DNA of 64,000 nucleotides from Reclinomonas americana ATCC 50394 (taxonomy: Eukaryota > Jakobida > Jakobea > Jakobida). The position numbers and the translations under genes are program-made. Below the pieces are notes generated by a model. It saw nothing but the letters and a program-made list of their open reading frames with translations, was not told the DNA's origin and did no database searches. Positions 45,101 through 54,256 of the stretch are shown here, piece after piece. The DNA lies in contig PS015010.1 in the NCBI GenBank assembly GCA_048213135.1, positions 496,001 through 560,000 on the forward strand, written 5' to 3'. Positions within the stretch are counted from its first letter, which is position 1, and each line of letters starts with the position of its first letter.

Positions 45101-48100
45101 AGATGACGGGTAACCTTACCGCCCAGGTGCGTAACATCGCCGAAGTAACCAAGGCCGTGGCATCGGGTGACCTTTCCAAAACAGTGACCATCGACGTAAA
45201 AGGAGAGATCCTTGATCTGAAAAATACCATCAACACCATGGTGGAACAGTTGAACTCTTTCGCCTTTGAAGTAACCCGTGTGGCGAGGGAAGTAGGCACG
45301 GAAGGTAAACTGGGCGGACAGGCGGAAGTAAAAGGTGTGGCCGGTACGTGGAAAGATCTGACCGACTCCGTGAACATGATGGCTTCCAACCTCACCAACC
45401 AGGTGCGTGGTATCGCTAAAGTAGTAACGGCCGTGGCTACCGGTAACCTCAAACAAAAACTGGCGATCGTATCCCGTGGCGAAGTGGCGCAACTGATCGA
45501 TACCATCAATGAAATGATCGATACCCTGGCGCTCTTTGCCGACCAGGTAACCACCGTGGCCCGTGAAGTGGGTGTGGACGGGCAGTTGGGCGGACAGGCG
45601 AGTGTGCCCGGTGCATCCGGCATCTGGAAGAACCTGACGGAGAACGTAAACCAGCTGGCGCAGAACCTTACCACGCAGGTGCGCTCCATATCTGAAGTGG
45701 CATCGGCGGTAACCAAAGGTGACCTTACCCGTACCATACGCGTGGAAGCGAAAGGTGAAGTGGAAGCGCTGAAAGATACCATCAACCAGATGATCGCCAA
45801 CCTGAAGGAAACAACATTGCTCAACCAGGAGCAGGACTGGCTTAAATCCAACCTCGCCAAATTCACGCAGATGCTGCAGGGGCAGAGAGACCTTAAAACG
45901 GTTACGCAGCGTATCCTGTCGGAACTGGCGCAGGTGGTTACCGCTCACTGGGGTGCCTTCTATATTCTGAAACAGGACGAAGAAACACAGCATGTAAAAC
46001 TGAGCCTCTTCTCCGCATACGGTTATAAATCGGAAAAGAACCTGCCTACGGAATTTGCGATCGGTGAAGGACTGGTAGGGCAGGTGGCTTTCGAAAAAGA
46101 AAGGATCATACTTTCCAAAGTGCCTGGTAATTATATCAAGATCAGCTCTGGACTTGGTAAAGCGCAGCCTTCCAACCTCATCATCCTGCCGGTATTGTTT
46201 GAGAATGAAGTGAAGGCCGTTATTGAACTGGCTTCGCTCGATATATTCAGTGAAACGCACCTCGACTTCCTGAGCCAGCTGACAGAAAGTATCGGTATCG
46301 TACTCAATACCATCGAGGCGAACTCCCGTACGGAAGAACTGCTTACCCAGTCACAGTCACTTGCCGGGGAACTGAAATTACAACAGGAAGAACTGAGCCG
46401 TACCAACGACGAACTGCAGGACAAAGCGCTGCTGCTGGTAAAACAAAAGAACGAAGTGGAAGAGAAGAACAGCGAAGTGGAAGAAGCCCGCCGCTCACTG
46501 GAAGAAAAAGCAGAACAGCTTACCCTGACTTCCAAATATAAATCAGAATTCCTCGCGAATATGTCGCACGAGTTGCGTACACCACTCAACAGCCTGCTGA
46601 TCCTTGCGCAGCAATTGTATGAAAATGCCGAAGGCAACCTGAATGAGAAACAGATCCGTTACGCCAAAACGATCTACTCCTGCGGCGATGATCTTATCCA
46701 GCTCATCAATGATATACTGGATCTATCCAAAATTGAATCAGGTTTCATATCCGCGAATATCTCGCCCGTTCGTTTTTCGGAAATAGCTGCATTCGTGGAA
46801 ACCACGTTCAAGCCTATCTCTGAAGCCAAACACCTGCGTTTTACCATCGAAACCGATTCCGCGTTGCCGGTCAGCATGGAAACCGATCTGCAGCGCCTGA
46901 ACCAGATTCTGAAAAACCTTTTGTCGAACTCTTTCAAGTTTACGGAAAAAGGAGAAGTGAAATTGAAAATATACGAAGCCAACAGGAACTGGAAAACGGG
47001 CAACAGCAGTCTCGATGCTGCCAAACGCGTAGTGGCCTTCGCCATCAGCGATACCGGTATTGGCATCCCGCAGGAAAAACAGAACATCATCTTTGAGGCC
47101 TTCCAGCAGGCAGAAGGGTCTACCAGCCGTAAATACGGGGGAACCGGGCTGGGACTGTCTATCAGCCGCGGTCTTGCGGAGTTGCTGGGTGGCAGTATAG
47201 AACTGGAAAGTAGTATCTCGCAGGGCAGCACCTTCACCCTGTTCCTGCCTATTGATAACCTGGCCAGCGTTGTATCTAAACCATCCGACAACATCAGCGT
47301 GCACACACTTGGTGAGAACAAAGGTGAGATCGATAACCTGCTGAATTCAATACGTGCCACCGGCAGTGCCGGCGATTCCAAGAACCTGAACGTGGTCAAT
47401 GAGATGATCAACGATACAGGAGACGACCGTACCAATATTCAGCCGGGCAATAAAGTGCTGCTGATCGTTGAAGATGATCTGCGTTTTGCGAGGATCATGA
47501 TTGAGAAGGCGCACCAGAACAATATGAAAGCCATAGTGGCGATCAGTTATATTGAAGTGTTCGATTTTATCAACCGTTTCAATCCAGATGCTATTTCGCT
47601 CGACGTAAAACTGCCCGACACCAGCGGCTGGAAGGTGCTGGACATGATACGGAATGATCTCACTTATCGTCATATTCCCATGTACCTCGTATCCGGAGAA
47701 GAGAACAGGGCACTGGCATTGAAACGTGGTGCCAGGAATTTCCTGTTAAAGCCGCTCGACAATGAATCGCTGAACGAACTTTTTGATGACATCACCAGCA
47801 TCAGCACAAAAAAAATAAAGAAAGTACTGGTAGTGGAAGACAATGAACTGGACTCCTCGCAGATCGCTAAAATGATCGGCTTCGACCAGGTGAAAGTGAC
47901 CATTGCCGGCACGGGTAAGAAGGCGATAAAGCAACTCACCGATAGTGACTACGACTGTATCATTCTTGATTATACGCTGCCGGACATACCCGGCGCCGAT
48001 ATGATAACCAAGGTAGAAGAAGCCAAGAAAAAACTAACACCGGTGATCATGTATTCCGCCAGGGATTTCACCAAGCAGGAACTCAGCCACATCAACCGCA

Positions 48101-48621
48101 CATCAGGCACCGTACTGCTTAAGGGGGTGAATTCCCTTGATAACCTGCTCGAAGAATGCATTGTGCATTTGCACCTGAAGCACAAGGACCTGCCGGAAGA
48201 TAAACAGCGGATGATAGAAAGTCTGCGTGTTAAGAATGATATTCTCTCCGGAAAAAATATCCTTATCGTGGATGATGATGTAAGAAACCTTTTTGCACTC
48301 ACCACTGTGTTTGAACGTTTCAACATCAATGCCATCACCGCCGAAAGTGGTAAGGAAGCCATTGAAACGATCAACAATGAAGAGAAGAAAGTGGAAATGG
48401 TGCTGATGGACATCATGATGCCTGAAATGGATGGTTATGAAACCATACAGAAGATCAGGCGTGAGCACAAGAACAGCAGCCTGCCCATTATCGCTGTTAC
48501 CGCCAAAGCGATGAAAGGCGACCGGCAGAAATGTATCGAGGCCGGTGCTTCCGATTATATTACTAAACCGTTAAAAATAGATCAGTTGCTTTCCCTTATG
48601 CGTATCTGGTTCTATAAGTAA
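42196..48621 (+). CDS. Poly-HAMP hybrid histidine kinase with GAF and three receiver domains
   Basis: This 2141-residue protein has no signal peptide or membrane helix and is cytoplasmic. After a basic start and one or two degenerate HAMP modules (about 50-195), 11 units of exactly 92 residues (276 bp) run from 42784 to about 45819, each with two HAMP-like halves ([19 protein letters not shown]..., then [18 protein letters not shown]...). Next come a GAF domain (about 1225-1390), a coiled coil, HisKA with H1458 in [10 protein letters not shown], HATPase_c (DTGIGIP and GGTGLGLS), and three receivers with phospho-Asp D1803, D1925 and D2072. The repeat is of the kind found in fungal group III osmosensing kinases (about five 92-residue units there). 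It heads an operon with two more kinases, 3 bp before the next gene. The signal is unknown. Confidence 0.95.
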   Translation: MSNQKTRTGNSLNGSGTLANPLPKKLKRTGSSIKQRSPVRKKDGGEMTESFNNKQLLKVLTEIKNGNFSVRMPIDEVGLNGKICDTLNDIITLNARMMIEFTKAGNIIGKQGKLTQRIEVPNAKGSWGMGVDSLNTLISDLVHPTIEIAHVISSVAKGNLSQEMPLEIGGHALRGEFSRIAKEVNDMVKQLNLFSMEVTRVAREVGSEGKLGGQAKVKGVAGVWKDLTDSVNQMGSNLTAQVRNIAEVTTAVAKGDLSKKITVDVKGEILELKNTINTMVDQLNSFSSEVTRVALEVGTEGKLGGQAQVKGVAGTWKDLTDSVNQMASNLTGQVRNIAEVTTAVAKGDLSRQITVDVKGEILELKDTINTMVDQLNSFSSEVTRVAREVGSEGKLGGQAKVKGVGGVWKDLTDSVNQMASNLTGQVRNIAEVTTAVAKGDLSRKITVDVRGEILELKDTINTMVDQLNSFSSEVTRVALEVGTEGKLGGQAQVKGVAGTWKDLTDSVNGMASNLTGQVRNIAEVTTAVAKGDLSRKITVDVKGEILELKNTINTMVDQLNSFGSEVTRVAREVGSEGKLGGQAQVPGVAGTWKDLTDSVNVMAGNLTSQVRNIAEVTTAVATGDLSRKIDVNVKGEILELKNTINTMVEQLRSFASEVTRVAREVGSEGKLGGQAAVKDVGGVWKDLTDSVNGMASNLTDQVRNIAEVTTAVAKGDLSRKITVDVKGEIRELKDTINTMVDQLNAFGSEVTRVAREVGSEGKLGGQADVPGVAGTWKDLTDSVNKMASNLTSQVRNIAEVTTAVANGDLSRKIGVDVKGEILELKNTINTMVDQLRGFASEVTRVAREVGTEGKLGGQANVPGVAGTWKDLTDSVNQMAGNLTDQVRNIADVAIAVANGDMSKKITVDVRGEILQLKETLNTMVDQLRAFASEVTRVAREVGTDGKLGGQAFVPGVAGTWKDLTDSVNQMTGNLTAQVRNIAEVTKAVASGDLSKTVTIDVKGEILDLKNTINTMVEQLNSFAFEVTRVAREVGTEGKLGGQAEVKGVAGTWKDLTDSVNMMASNLTNQVRGIAKVVTAVATGNLKQKLAIVSRGEVAQLIDTINEMIDTLALFADQVTTVAREVGVDGQLGGQASVPGASGIWKNLTENVNQLAQNLTTQVRSISEVASAVTKGDLTRTIRVEAKGEVEALKDTINQMIANLKETTLLNQEQDWLKSNLAKFTQMLQGQRDLKTVTQRILSELAQVVTAHWGAFYILKQDEETQHVKLSLFSAYGYKSEKNLPTEFAIGEGLVGQVAFEKERIILSKVPGNYIKISSGLGKAQPSNLIILPVLFENEVKAVIELASLDIFSETHLDFLSQLTESIGIVLNTIEANSRTEELLTQSQSLAGELKLQQEELSRTNDELQDKALLLVKQKNEVEEKNSEVEEARRSLEEKAEQLTLTSKYKSEFLANMSHELRTPLNSLLILAQQLYENAEGNLNEKQIRYAKTIYSCGDDLIQLINDILDLSKIESGFISANISPVRFSEIAAFVETTFKPISEAKHLRFTIETDSALPVSMETDLQRLNQILKNLLSNSFKFTEKGEVKLKIYEANRNWKTGNSSLDAAKRVVAFAISDTGIGIPQEKQNIIFEAFQQAEGSTSRKYGGTGLGLSISRGLAELLGGSIELESSISQGSTFTLFLPIDNLASVVSKPSDNISVHTLGENKGEIDNLLNSIRATGSAGDSKNLNVVNEMINDTGDDRTNIQPGNKVLLIVEDDLRFARIMIEKAHQNNMKAIVAISYIEVFDFINRFNPDAISLDVKLPDTSGWKVLDMIRNDLTYRHIPMYLVSGEENRALALKRGARNFLLKPLDNESLNELFDDITSISTKKIKKVLVVEDNELDSSQIAKMIGFDQVKVTIAGTGKKAIKQLTDSDYDCIILDYTLPDIPGADMITKVEEAKKKLTPVIMYSARDFTKQELSHINRTSGTVLLKGVNSLDNLLEECIVHLHLKHKDLPEDKQRMIESLRVKNDILSGKNILIVDDDVRNLFALTTVFERFNINAITAESGKEAIETINNEEKKVEMVLMDIMMPEMDGYETIQKIRREHKNSSLPIIAVTAKAMKGDRQKCIEAGASDYITKPLKIDQLLSLMRIWFYK

Positions 48622-48624
48622 ATC

Positions 48625-49908
48625 ATGAAGAAAAGGATATTATTGGTAGATGACAGGGAAGATAACCTGTTTTCCATGGAAACCATCCTGGAACAGGACG
48701 GCTATGAGCTGGTCAAAGCCGGGTCAGGGAGAGAAGCATTGAAGATATTGCTGAATGAATTTGATTTCGCGTTGATACTGATGGATGTGAAGATGCCCAA
48801 CCTGAATGGGTTTGAGACCGCCGCGCTTATTTATGAACGGGATAAGCTGAAACATATTCCCATCGTTTTCATAACCGCCAATAATTATGGCGAAGAGAAT
48901 ATGTTCAAGGGATACCGGACCGGCGCCATCGACTATATCTACAAACCCATCAATCCTGAATTGCTCCGCACCAAGGTATCGGTGTTCGTGGAACTGTATA
49001 CCAAAAATCACCAGCTGGTGGCGCAGGAGCAAAAGCTGATGGCCATCAACAGGAACCTGGAGAACGAGATCAAGGAAAGGATCATATCCGAAGAAAAAGT
49101 GAAAGAACTGAACCGGCAGTTGCTGCTGAATATCGACAACCTTGAAACCGCCAATAAGGAGCTGGACCGCTTCGCGTTTATGTCATCGCATGACCTGCAG
49201 GAACCTTTGCGTAAGATCAGGACCTTCACCGACCTGCTGCATTCCAGGTACAAAGACAGTTTTGATGAAGATGGTAACCGTTACATAACCCGTATACAGA
49301 AGGCGGCAGAACGTATGCAGGCGCTTATACGCGATATACTTCAGTTCTCAAAAGTAGCCAATCATAAAGACGCCTTTACAGATACCGACCTCAACCTGGT
49401 GGTAAAGGAAGTACTGGCTGATATGGAAACGGCTGAAGGATGGAATGAAGTGGAAATTACGGTAAGCCGGTTGCCCACGCTGCCGGTAAATCCTGTATTG
49501 ATGATACCGCTTTTTTCCAACCTTATCGGCAATGCCATCAAATACCGCCGGAAGAATGTAGCATCAGCCATCCGAATCTATTCCGAACTGGAAGGAATGA
49601 ACGGCTCATCTCATTCCATTCCCGGAATAAGGAATGAGAAGTTCCGGCGAATATTTATAGAGGACAATGGGATCGGTTTCGACCAGAAGTATGCCGAAGA
49701 GATATTCGACATGTTTGTACGGCTGCATGGCAACAGCGAGTATGAAGGTACCGGCATTGGGCTGGCCCTGTGCAGGCAGATCGTTGAACAGCACAAAGGT
49801 TTTATATCGGCGCTGAGCAAAGAAAATAGCGGCAGCACTTTTATCATCTCATTACCGGTTGAGCATAACCATGCTGCCCCTGTACCAATAAACACCAACC
49901 CATCATGA
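48625..49908 (+). CDS. Receiver-histidine kinase (REC-HisKA-HATPase)
   Basis: The 427-residue cytoplasmic protein has an N-terminal receiver (phospho-Asp D54 in LMDVKMP, Lys in YKPINP), a coiled coil (about 125-180), a HisKA box with H189 in SSHDLQEPLRKI and an HATPase_c domain (DNGIGFD and GTGIGLALC). The SHDLQEPL box is that of the phytochrome/bacteriophytochrome-like kinase group. The domain order REC then kinase suggests that another kinase, possibly the poly-HAMP protein encoded 3 bp upstream, controls this one. Its stop overlaps the start of the next gene by 4 bp. Confidence 0.94.
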   Translation: MKKRILLVDDREDNLFSMETILEQDGYELVKAGSGREALKILLNEFDFALILMDVKMPNLNGFETAALIYERDKLKHIPIVFITANNYGEENMFKGYRTGAIDYIYKPINPELLRTKVSVFVELYTKNHQLVAQEQKLMAINRNLENEIKERIISEEKVKELNRQLLLNIDNLETANKELDRFAFMSSHDLQEPLRKIRTFTDLLHSRYKDSFDEDGNRYITRIQKAAERMQALIRDILQFSKVANHKDAFTDTDLNLVVKEVLADMETAEGWNEVEITVSRLPTLPVNPVLMIPLFSNLIGNAIKYRRKNVASAIRIYSELEGMNGSSHSIPGIRNEKFRRIFIEDNGIGFDQKYAEEIFDMFVRLHGNSEYEGTGIGLALCRQIVEQHKGFISALSKENSGSTFIISLPVEHNHAAPVPINTNPS

Positions 49909-51350
49909 AACCATCTCCTGTACACATATTGATCGTTGACGATGATGAAGATGATTTCTTTATCCTGCGGGAGTACATCAGCAAAATTGAAGAACAGCAT
50001 TTTGTTATCGACTGGTGTTACCGCTACAACGAGGCGCTGGACCATATCAGGAACGGCGCTTACCAGATCTATTTTATTGACTACCGGCTGGGCGCCAATA
50101 CCGGTCTGCAATTGATACAGGACGCGGTAAAATCCGGTTGCGAAGAGCCGCTTATACTGCTGACAGGCAACGGGAACCGCGTTATCGATATGGAGGCAAT
50201 GGAAAGTGGTGCCGTCGATTACCTGGTAAAAGGAGAACTGAGTACGGAAAAACTGGAAAGATGCATCCGCTATTCGCTGGAAAGAGCCTCTTTCCTGAAA
50301 GTACTCAGCAGCAATGAAAGAAAGTTCCGCAGCATTTTTGAAAGGTCCAAAGACCTGGTCTTTATCGCCGATGAGCAGCTGCGCTTTATTGAAGTGAACA
50401 ATGCCTCCGTGGCTATGCTGGGCTACGACAAAACGGAGCTGATGGGTAAACGCCTGTACCATATCATGGTCAACAGCCACGATGCGGAATATATTACCGC
50501 TCAATTGTCAGCAGGGAATGATGTAACGGATAAAGAGGCAGAAGTCTACGACAGGGAAGGAGAGAAGAAGTATTGCATCATTACGCTTTCGCGGGAAAAG
50601 GACAATGCAGGCGTAACCTATATCCAGGGCATCATTCATGATGTGTCATCCATGAAGCGGGCGGAGAAAGCAACGCTGATCATAGAAAAGCTGAACATCG
50701 CCAACCGGCTCACCCGTATTATGGCGCATGAAGTGAGGAACCCGCTCAGCAATATTATGCTGTCTGCCGAACAGATGGAAGGGCATATGGAGACAGAAGA
50801 GGACAAACAATGCCTGGAGATCATTGGCAGGAACAGCAAACGTATCGGTAAGCTCATTTCCGATCTGCTCAACTCCCTGCGCAGTGAGCCGCTGACCATG
50901 GAGAAGAAAGCCTTACAGGTTATCCTGGAAGAGACGCTGGATTCGGCCATCGACAGGCTCAGCCTGCGGCATATTCAATTGCGGAAGGTCTACCCCAACG
51001 AACCGGCCCTTATTTACGCGGATAATGAAAAACTGAAGATCGCGTTTCTCAACATTATCATCAACGCGATAGAGGCGATGAAGGAAAATGAAGGAGAGCT
51101 GGTGGTGTCTGTCGACAGGAAAAATGACCAGTATATTGTTTCTATCCGCGACAATGGCTGCGGCATCAGCGACGAGAGTATGCTGCGCTTGTTTGAACCC
51201 TATTTTACCTCAAAAAAGAACGGGATGGGACTGGGGCTTGCTGCCGCACTCAATATCCTGCAGGCGCATAATGCAACTTACGATGTCAAGTCTAAGGTAG
51301 ATAATGGAACTGTGTTCAATTTATTCTTTTCCGTGGCTTCAGACGACTGA
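49905..51350 (+). CDS. Receiver-PAS-histidine kinase
   Basis: The 481-residue cytoplasmic protein has a receiver (D59 in YFIDYRLG, Lys in YLVKGE), a PAS domain (about 140-255, FRSIFERSKDLVFIADEQLR), a HisKA-like helix pair with H275 in IMAHEVRNPLSNI, and HATPase_c (DNGCGIS and KNGMGLGLAAAL). The AHEVRNPL box resembles the NtrB-like kinase group. It overlaps the preceding gene by 4 bp, so the three kinases form one translationally linked operon. It converges with a single-receiver gene 7 bp away. Confidence 0.93.
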   Translation: MKPSPVHILIVDDDEDDFFILREYISKIEEQHFVIDWCYRYNEALDHIRNGAYQIYFIDYRLGANTGLQLIQDAVKSGCEEPLILLTGNGNRVIDMEAMESGAVDYLVKGELSTEKLERCIRYSLERASFLKVLSSNERKFRSIFERSKDLVFIADEQLRFIEVNNASVAMLGYDKTELMGKRLYHIMVNSHDAEYITAQLSAGNDVTDKEAEVYDREGEKKYCIITLSREKDNAGVTYIQGIIHDVSSMKRAEKATLIIEKLNIANRLTRIMAHEVRNPLSNIMLSAEQMEGHMETEEDKQCLEIIGRNSKRIGKLISDLLNSLRSEPLTMEKKALQVILEETLDSAIDRLSLRHIQLRKVYPNEPALIYADNEKLKIAFLNIIINAIEAMKENEGELVVSVDRKNDQYIVSIRDNGCGISDESMLRLFEPYFTSKKNGMGLGLAAALNILQAHNATYDVKSKVDNGTVFNLFFSVASDD

Positions 51351-51357
51351 TGCTCGT

Positions 51358-51759
51358 TCAATTCAGCGATGCCAGTATATTCCTGATCATGGTCTCCATT
51401 TCACTGAGATTACCCGGTTTTACAAAATAGGCCGAGGCGCCTTTGTCCATACATTCTTTGATGTGTGCCGCTGAATCAGAAGTGCTCAGTACATATTTGG
51501 GTATTCTGCCATATCGTTTGTCGGAACTCAGTTCCCAGAGTAGTTCTGCACCCTTCATCTGGGGCATGTTATAATCGAGTATGATGAGATCGGGAAACCG
51601 GCCTTCGCTGCAGGTTGACAGGAATTCCACCAGCGCTTTACCACTGGAGACCGCTTTAATGACCAGGTTGGGTTCAATGGATGACATCAGTTCCTGGAAT
51701 AATTCCAGGTCTTCGGGGTCATCATCGGCAAGAAGGATAAACATAGTTTTGGCAGACAT
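51358..51759 (-). CDS. Stand-alone receiver (response regulator) protein
   Basis: The 133-residue protein is one receiver domain with the acidic pair ADDDPED (11-17), phospho-Asp D62 in LIILDYNMP, Ser/Thr in VLSTSDS and Lys in FVKPGN. It has no output domain, like CheY or the Rcp1-type partners of phytochrome-like kinases. It is convergent with the kinase operon, so it is likely a shuttle or sink for phosphate from those kinases but made from a separate promoter. Confidence 0.92.
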   Translation of the reverse strand: MSAKTMFILLADDDPEDLELFQELMSSIEPNLVIKAVSSGKALVEFLSTCSEGRFPDLIILDYNMPQMKGAELLWELSSDKRYGRIPKYVLSTSDSAAHIKECMDKGASAYFVKPGNLSEMETMIRNILASLN

Positions 51760-51894
51760 AAGGGCCGGACAAATGTAATGGCTGCTTTTTACTTTTTAAA
51801 GATTATTGGCTGCTTTTTTTTAATAAATCATTGGTTGTTTGAGAATAGTGTTATTTTTTTTAGCTGTTTCTTCTACAAGGATTTGAAAAGGAAT

Positions 51895-51929
51895 GATAAA
51901 AGGCCGGGTTCTTCAACCCGCCTTTTATC
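51895..51929 (-). terminator. Terminator downstream of the broken DUF2511-like gene
   Basis: A 15-bp stem with one bulged base (GATAAAAGGCCGGGTT with AACCCGCCTTTTATC) and a CTTC loop lies 21 bp past the minus-strand stop. It survives although the gene is broken, which suggests recent decay. Confidence 0.8.
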
Positions 51930-51949
51930 ATAATAAGAAAATGTATCGC

Positions 51950-52301
51950 TTATTGGTTACATTTATCAAATGCCTTGCTGATAAATTCTGAAGGAATCGG
52001 CATTTTTGATCCCGGGTATTTGGGGTCATCCAGCCATACCTCTTTATAGCTGTTAAATGTTTCGGCACTTTTCCTGTTTTCTGCTGCTGTCTGGGCTTTA
52101 CCATTAAGGGCATAAGTAGTTTCACCGCCTTAAAGTAAATTTCATTTTTGGCCAGGCCGGCGCAGTACACGTCTACTTCATCTACCAAAAAGGGCCACTT
52201 TTCGCCATAATCAGCTTTCTTCTATACAATACCACGCGGGCCGCTTTCAGAACAGGAGATAAGAAAAATAGCTGCAAAGGCTACTGCAAAAAGGGGGGCA
52301 T
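51950..52301 (-). pseudogene. Broken small lipoprotein gene, DUF2511-like
   Basis: Reading the minus strand in pieces gives a lipoprotein signal (FAAIFLISCSES), then a TAG stop after GPRGIV, then KKADYGEKWPFLVDEVDVYC in the same frame, then a frame change just after EIYFKAVK, after which TYALNGKAQTAAENRKS and WLDDPKYPGSKMPIP continue to KAFDKCNQ and a TAA at 51952-51950. WPFxVDExxxxC followed by a strand and TYALNG is the pattern of DUF2511 proteins. At least two lesions are certain (nonsense and frameshift); a third is likely next to the ATG (52301), where a run of six C puts the start codon in a different frame from the signal. The gene is probably inactive. Sequencing error could explain a frameshift but hardly the stop codon as well. 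Confidence 0.75.
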
Positions 52302-52333
52302 TAAAGTTGTTTTGCGGGGTTAAATGATCAGCA

Positions 52334-52450
52334 TTACCAGTATGCTGTATTGGCAATCGTTAGCAGCATGGTTTTAGCTTTCCTGCAACCATGCAGGATT
52401 GTAAAAAGCAGCACCAGGAGAATGCTAAAAGCTATTTTGCCGGTTTTAGT
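52334..52450 (-). pseudogene. Possible remnant of a second small lipoprotein
   Basis: The minus strand carries GKIAFSILLVLLFTILHGC followed by RKAKTMLLTIANTAYW and a TAA (52336-52334). The hydrophobic run before a Cys looks like a lipoprotein signal, but there is no in-frame ATG and the rest is too short. It may be a decayed neighbour of the broken DUF2511-like gene, or chance. Confidence 0.25.
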
Positions 52451-52482
52451 ATGGGAAATGATGCCTGAAGACCGGTGATGGA

Positions 52483-53121
52483 TCAGACAGCTCGTCGTTT
52501 TTTGAACAGGTAAACGATCAGCATGGAAGTAGCGGCACCCACTGCAGCCAGTGCAATATCTTTATGGGCATCCCATACATCGCCTTGTGTGGCCACATAG
52601 GTTTCACCTGTTTCCGGGCTGGTAAATTCCGCTACGCCCCATTCAATCATTTCAAAAATGGTTCCCAGCGAGAAGGAGATTTCTATCGGTAATAACCAGG
52701 CACGCCTGCCGGTTACTCCAAATCGGTTGATGAGTATATCCCTGAAAGGGTAGGCCATAAAAAAACCGAAGCTGAAGTGCACGATCCTGTCGTAAGGATT
52801 GCGCCAGAGATGGAAACGCTCCTGCAGCCAGCCGCCCAAAGCATTTTGTGTATAGGCATAGAAGGCGCCGTAAACGTGCAGCATCACAAAACAAAATATG
52901 CAGAAATAACTCAGGTCGCTCAGCCGGTGCCATTTTCGGGTAAATACCAGCAGGGAAAGACAGATGATCACCAGCAGGTTTTCCAGTATCCAGTCTTCCA
53001 GGATGAGACAGTTGTACCAACCGTATATCCAGTAAATGAGAAAGAGCCCGGTCAGTGTCCAAATGAATTTATTGGTTTGCACGGGAACGCGTTCCGGTGA
53101 TTGAGCAGTAGTTATAAGCAT
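52483..53121 (-). CDS. DUF2238 (YjdF-like) inner-membrane protein
   Basis: The 212-residue protein has about six hydrophobic helices with conserved polar motifs in the loops: YDRIVHFSFGFFMAYPFRD (about 109-127) and GDVWDAHKDIALAAVGA near the C-terminus. These His/Asp motifs are the hallmark of DUF2238, a family of unknown function. It appears to be monocistronic. The next gene upstream is a divergent ECF sigma gene, with paired repeats in the spacer. Confidence 0.87.
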   Translation of the reverse strand: MLITTAQSPERVPVQTNKFIWTLTGLFLIYWIYGWYNCLILEDWILENLLVIICLSLLVFTRKWHRLSDLSYFCIFCFVMLHVYGAFYAYTQNALGGWLQERFHLWRNPYDRIVHFSFGFFMAYPFRDILINRFGVTGRRAWLLPIEISFSLGTIFEMIEWGVAEFTSPETGETYVATQGDVWDAHKDIALAAVGAATSMLIVYLFKKRRAV

Positions 53122-53224
53122 GCTTAAATGTATACATCTTTATAAAGCACGCTGTATTGGAATTGTTAAAGTGTGATGGCCTGGAGTATGGTTTAACATT
53201 GTCACGCTGGGAAGGGTACAAAGA

Positions 53225-53363
53225 GGTTGATATCTTCTTTTCCGGTTGACATCTCTATCCCAAATTCTTATTTCTTTTTATTGAACTCTCTCATAGTCAA
53301 TAGAAAATATTTAACGATGCCTGTTTTGTATGGTTGACATCTCCTTTTCCGGTTGACATCTCC
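53225..53363 (+). promoter_or_regulatory. Two pairs of 19-bp direct repeats upstream of the ECF sigma gene
   Basis: GGTTGACATCTCC-type units start at 53225 (variant GGTTGATATCTTC), 53244, 53332 and 53351, that is, two tandem pairs each with 19-bp period and 107 bp apart. The full unit is GGTTGACATCTCCTTTTCC. The 339-bp spacer (53122-53460) holds no gene. The repeats may be operators for the sigma gene or the divergent DUF2238 gene. Confidence 0.6.
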
Positions 53364-53460
53364 AAATAACAAGTACCCCAAAATTGGGCTATCAAATACC
53401 TTCAAAAGTAGGTATTGTACCACCTGTCTGCCGATTACATCTTTGCAGAAAATAATTTAT

Positions 53461-54036
53461 ATGATTTCAACGAAAAACCTAACCGACGCCGAACTCGTCT
53501 CTTCATTCACCCTGGGAAACAACAGGGCCTTCACTATCCTTATCGACCGTAACCGCGACAGGGTGCTTAAAGCAATATACCAGGTTACAAAGGATAAGTA
53601 CATTTCGGATGACATCTTCCAGGATGTCTGCATCAAAGTGTTTGAAGCGATTAAAAATGGTAATTACCAGGAATCGGGCAAATTTCTGCCCTTTATATTG
53701 CGGATCGCCCATAACCATACGCTCGATTGTTTAAGAAGGAACAAGCAAAGGAGCATTGTCAAAACGATCGATGACTGGGAATCGCTGGGCAACATCAACA
53801 TCTCCAGCCCGGCAGCGGATCATAAGATCGTGCAACGGGAAACCCGGCAGCTATTGGAAACGATGATCGACAGGTTGCCCGGTAAACAAAGAGATGTGGT
53901 CATCCTACGCAGTTACAGGGAAATCAGTTTCAGGAAGATCGCCCAGCTGCAGCAATGCAATATCAATACCGCCCTGGGCAGAATGCGTTACGGGCTCCAG
54001 GGATTGAGAAAAGCGACTGCGGCTGCGCTGGTGTAA
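53461..54036 (+). CDS. RNA polymerase ECF-type sigma factor
   Basis: The start chosen is the ATG at 53461, giving 191 residues (MISTKNLTDAELVSSF); an open extension to 53353 crosses the 19-bp repeats. Region 2 (about 20-90) includes DDIFQDVCIKVFEAI and FILRIAHNHTLDCLRR; region 4 (about 125-185) includes MIDRLPGKQRDVVILRSYRE and CNINTALGRMRYGLQGLR. No anti-sigma gene is adjacent, unlike the sigma gene at 26058. It could be regulated through the repeats upstream or by another mechanism. Confidence 0.9.
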   Translation: MISTKNLTDAELVSSFTLGNNRAFTILIDRNRDRVLKAIYQVTKDKYISDDIFQDVCIKVFEAIKNGNYQESGKFLPFILRIAHNHTLDCLRRNKQRSIVKTIDDWESLGNINISSPAADHKIVQRETRQLLETMIDRLPGKQRDVVILRSYREISFRKIAQLQQCNINTALGRMRYGLQGLRKATAAALV

Positions 54037-54256
54037 TACAGCGTAGGTATAACTTTCGGTAGAAGAGTGGACTGAAGATGGTGGAGTTGCAACTGTTGGT
54101 GTTATCATCCGTAGCGTTTAGGAGGATCTTTTGTATTTTGCTTTAAGATGTGGATTGATTTCAATGGGTTGATTGGTGATAATACCAGCGATGGTATGGC
54201 AAGTCTAACCGGATTTAGCCGCTCTGGATTTACCGAACAGTTAGGGCAAACAGGAA

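Noticed and set aside
42204-45866. Very long open frames on the minus strand (734 and 482 codons) opposite the poly-HAMP gene
   Set aside because: They mirror the 276-bp repeat of the plus-strand gene; the biased codons leave the antisense frame free of stops. No family resemblance and no start signals.
52334-52482. Small intact lipoprotein gene upstream of the broken DUF2511-like gene
   Set aside because: A signal-like stretch is present but there is no in-frame ATG; recorded only as a possible remnant.
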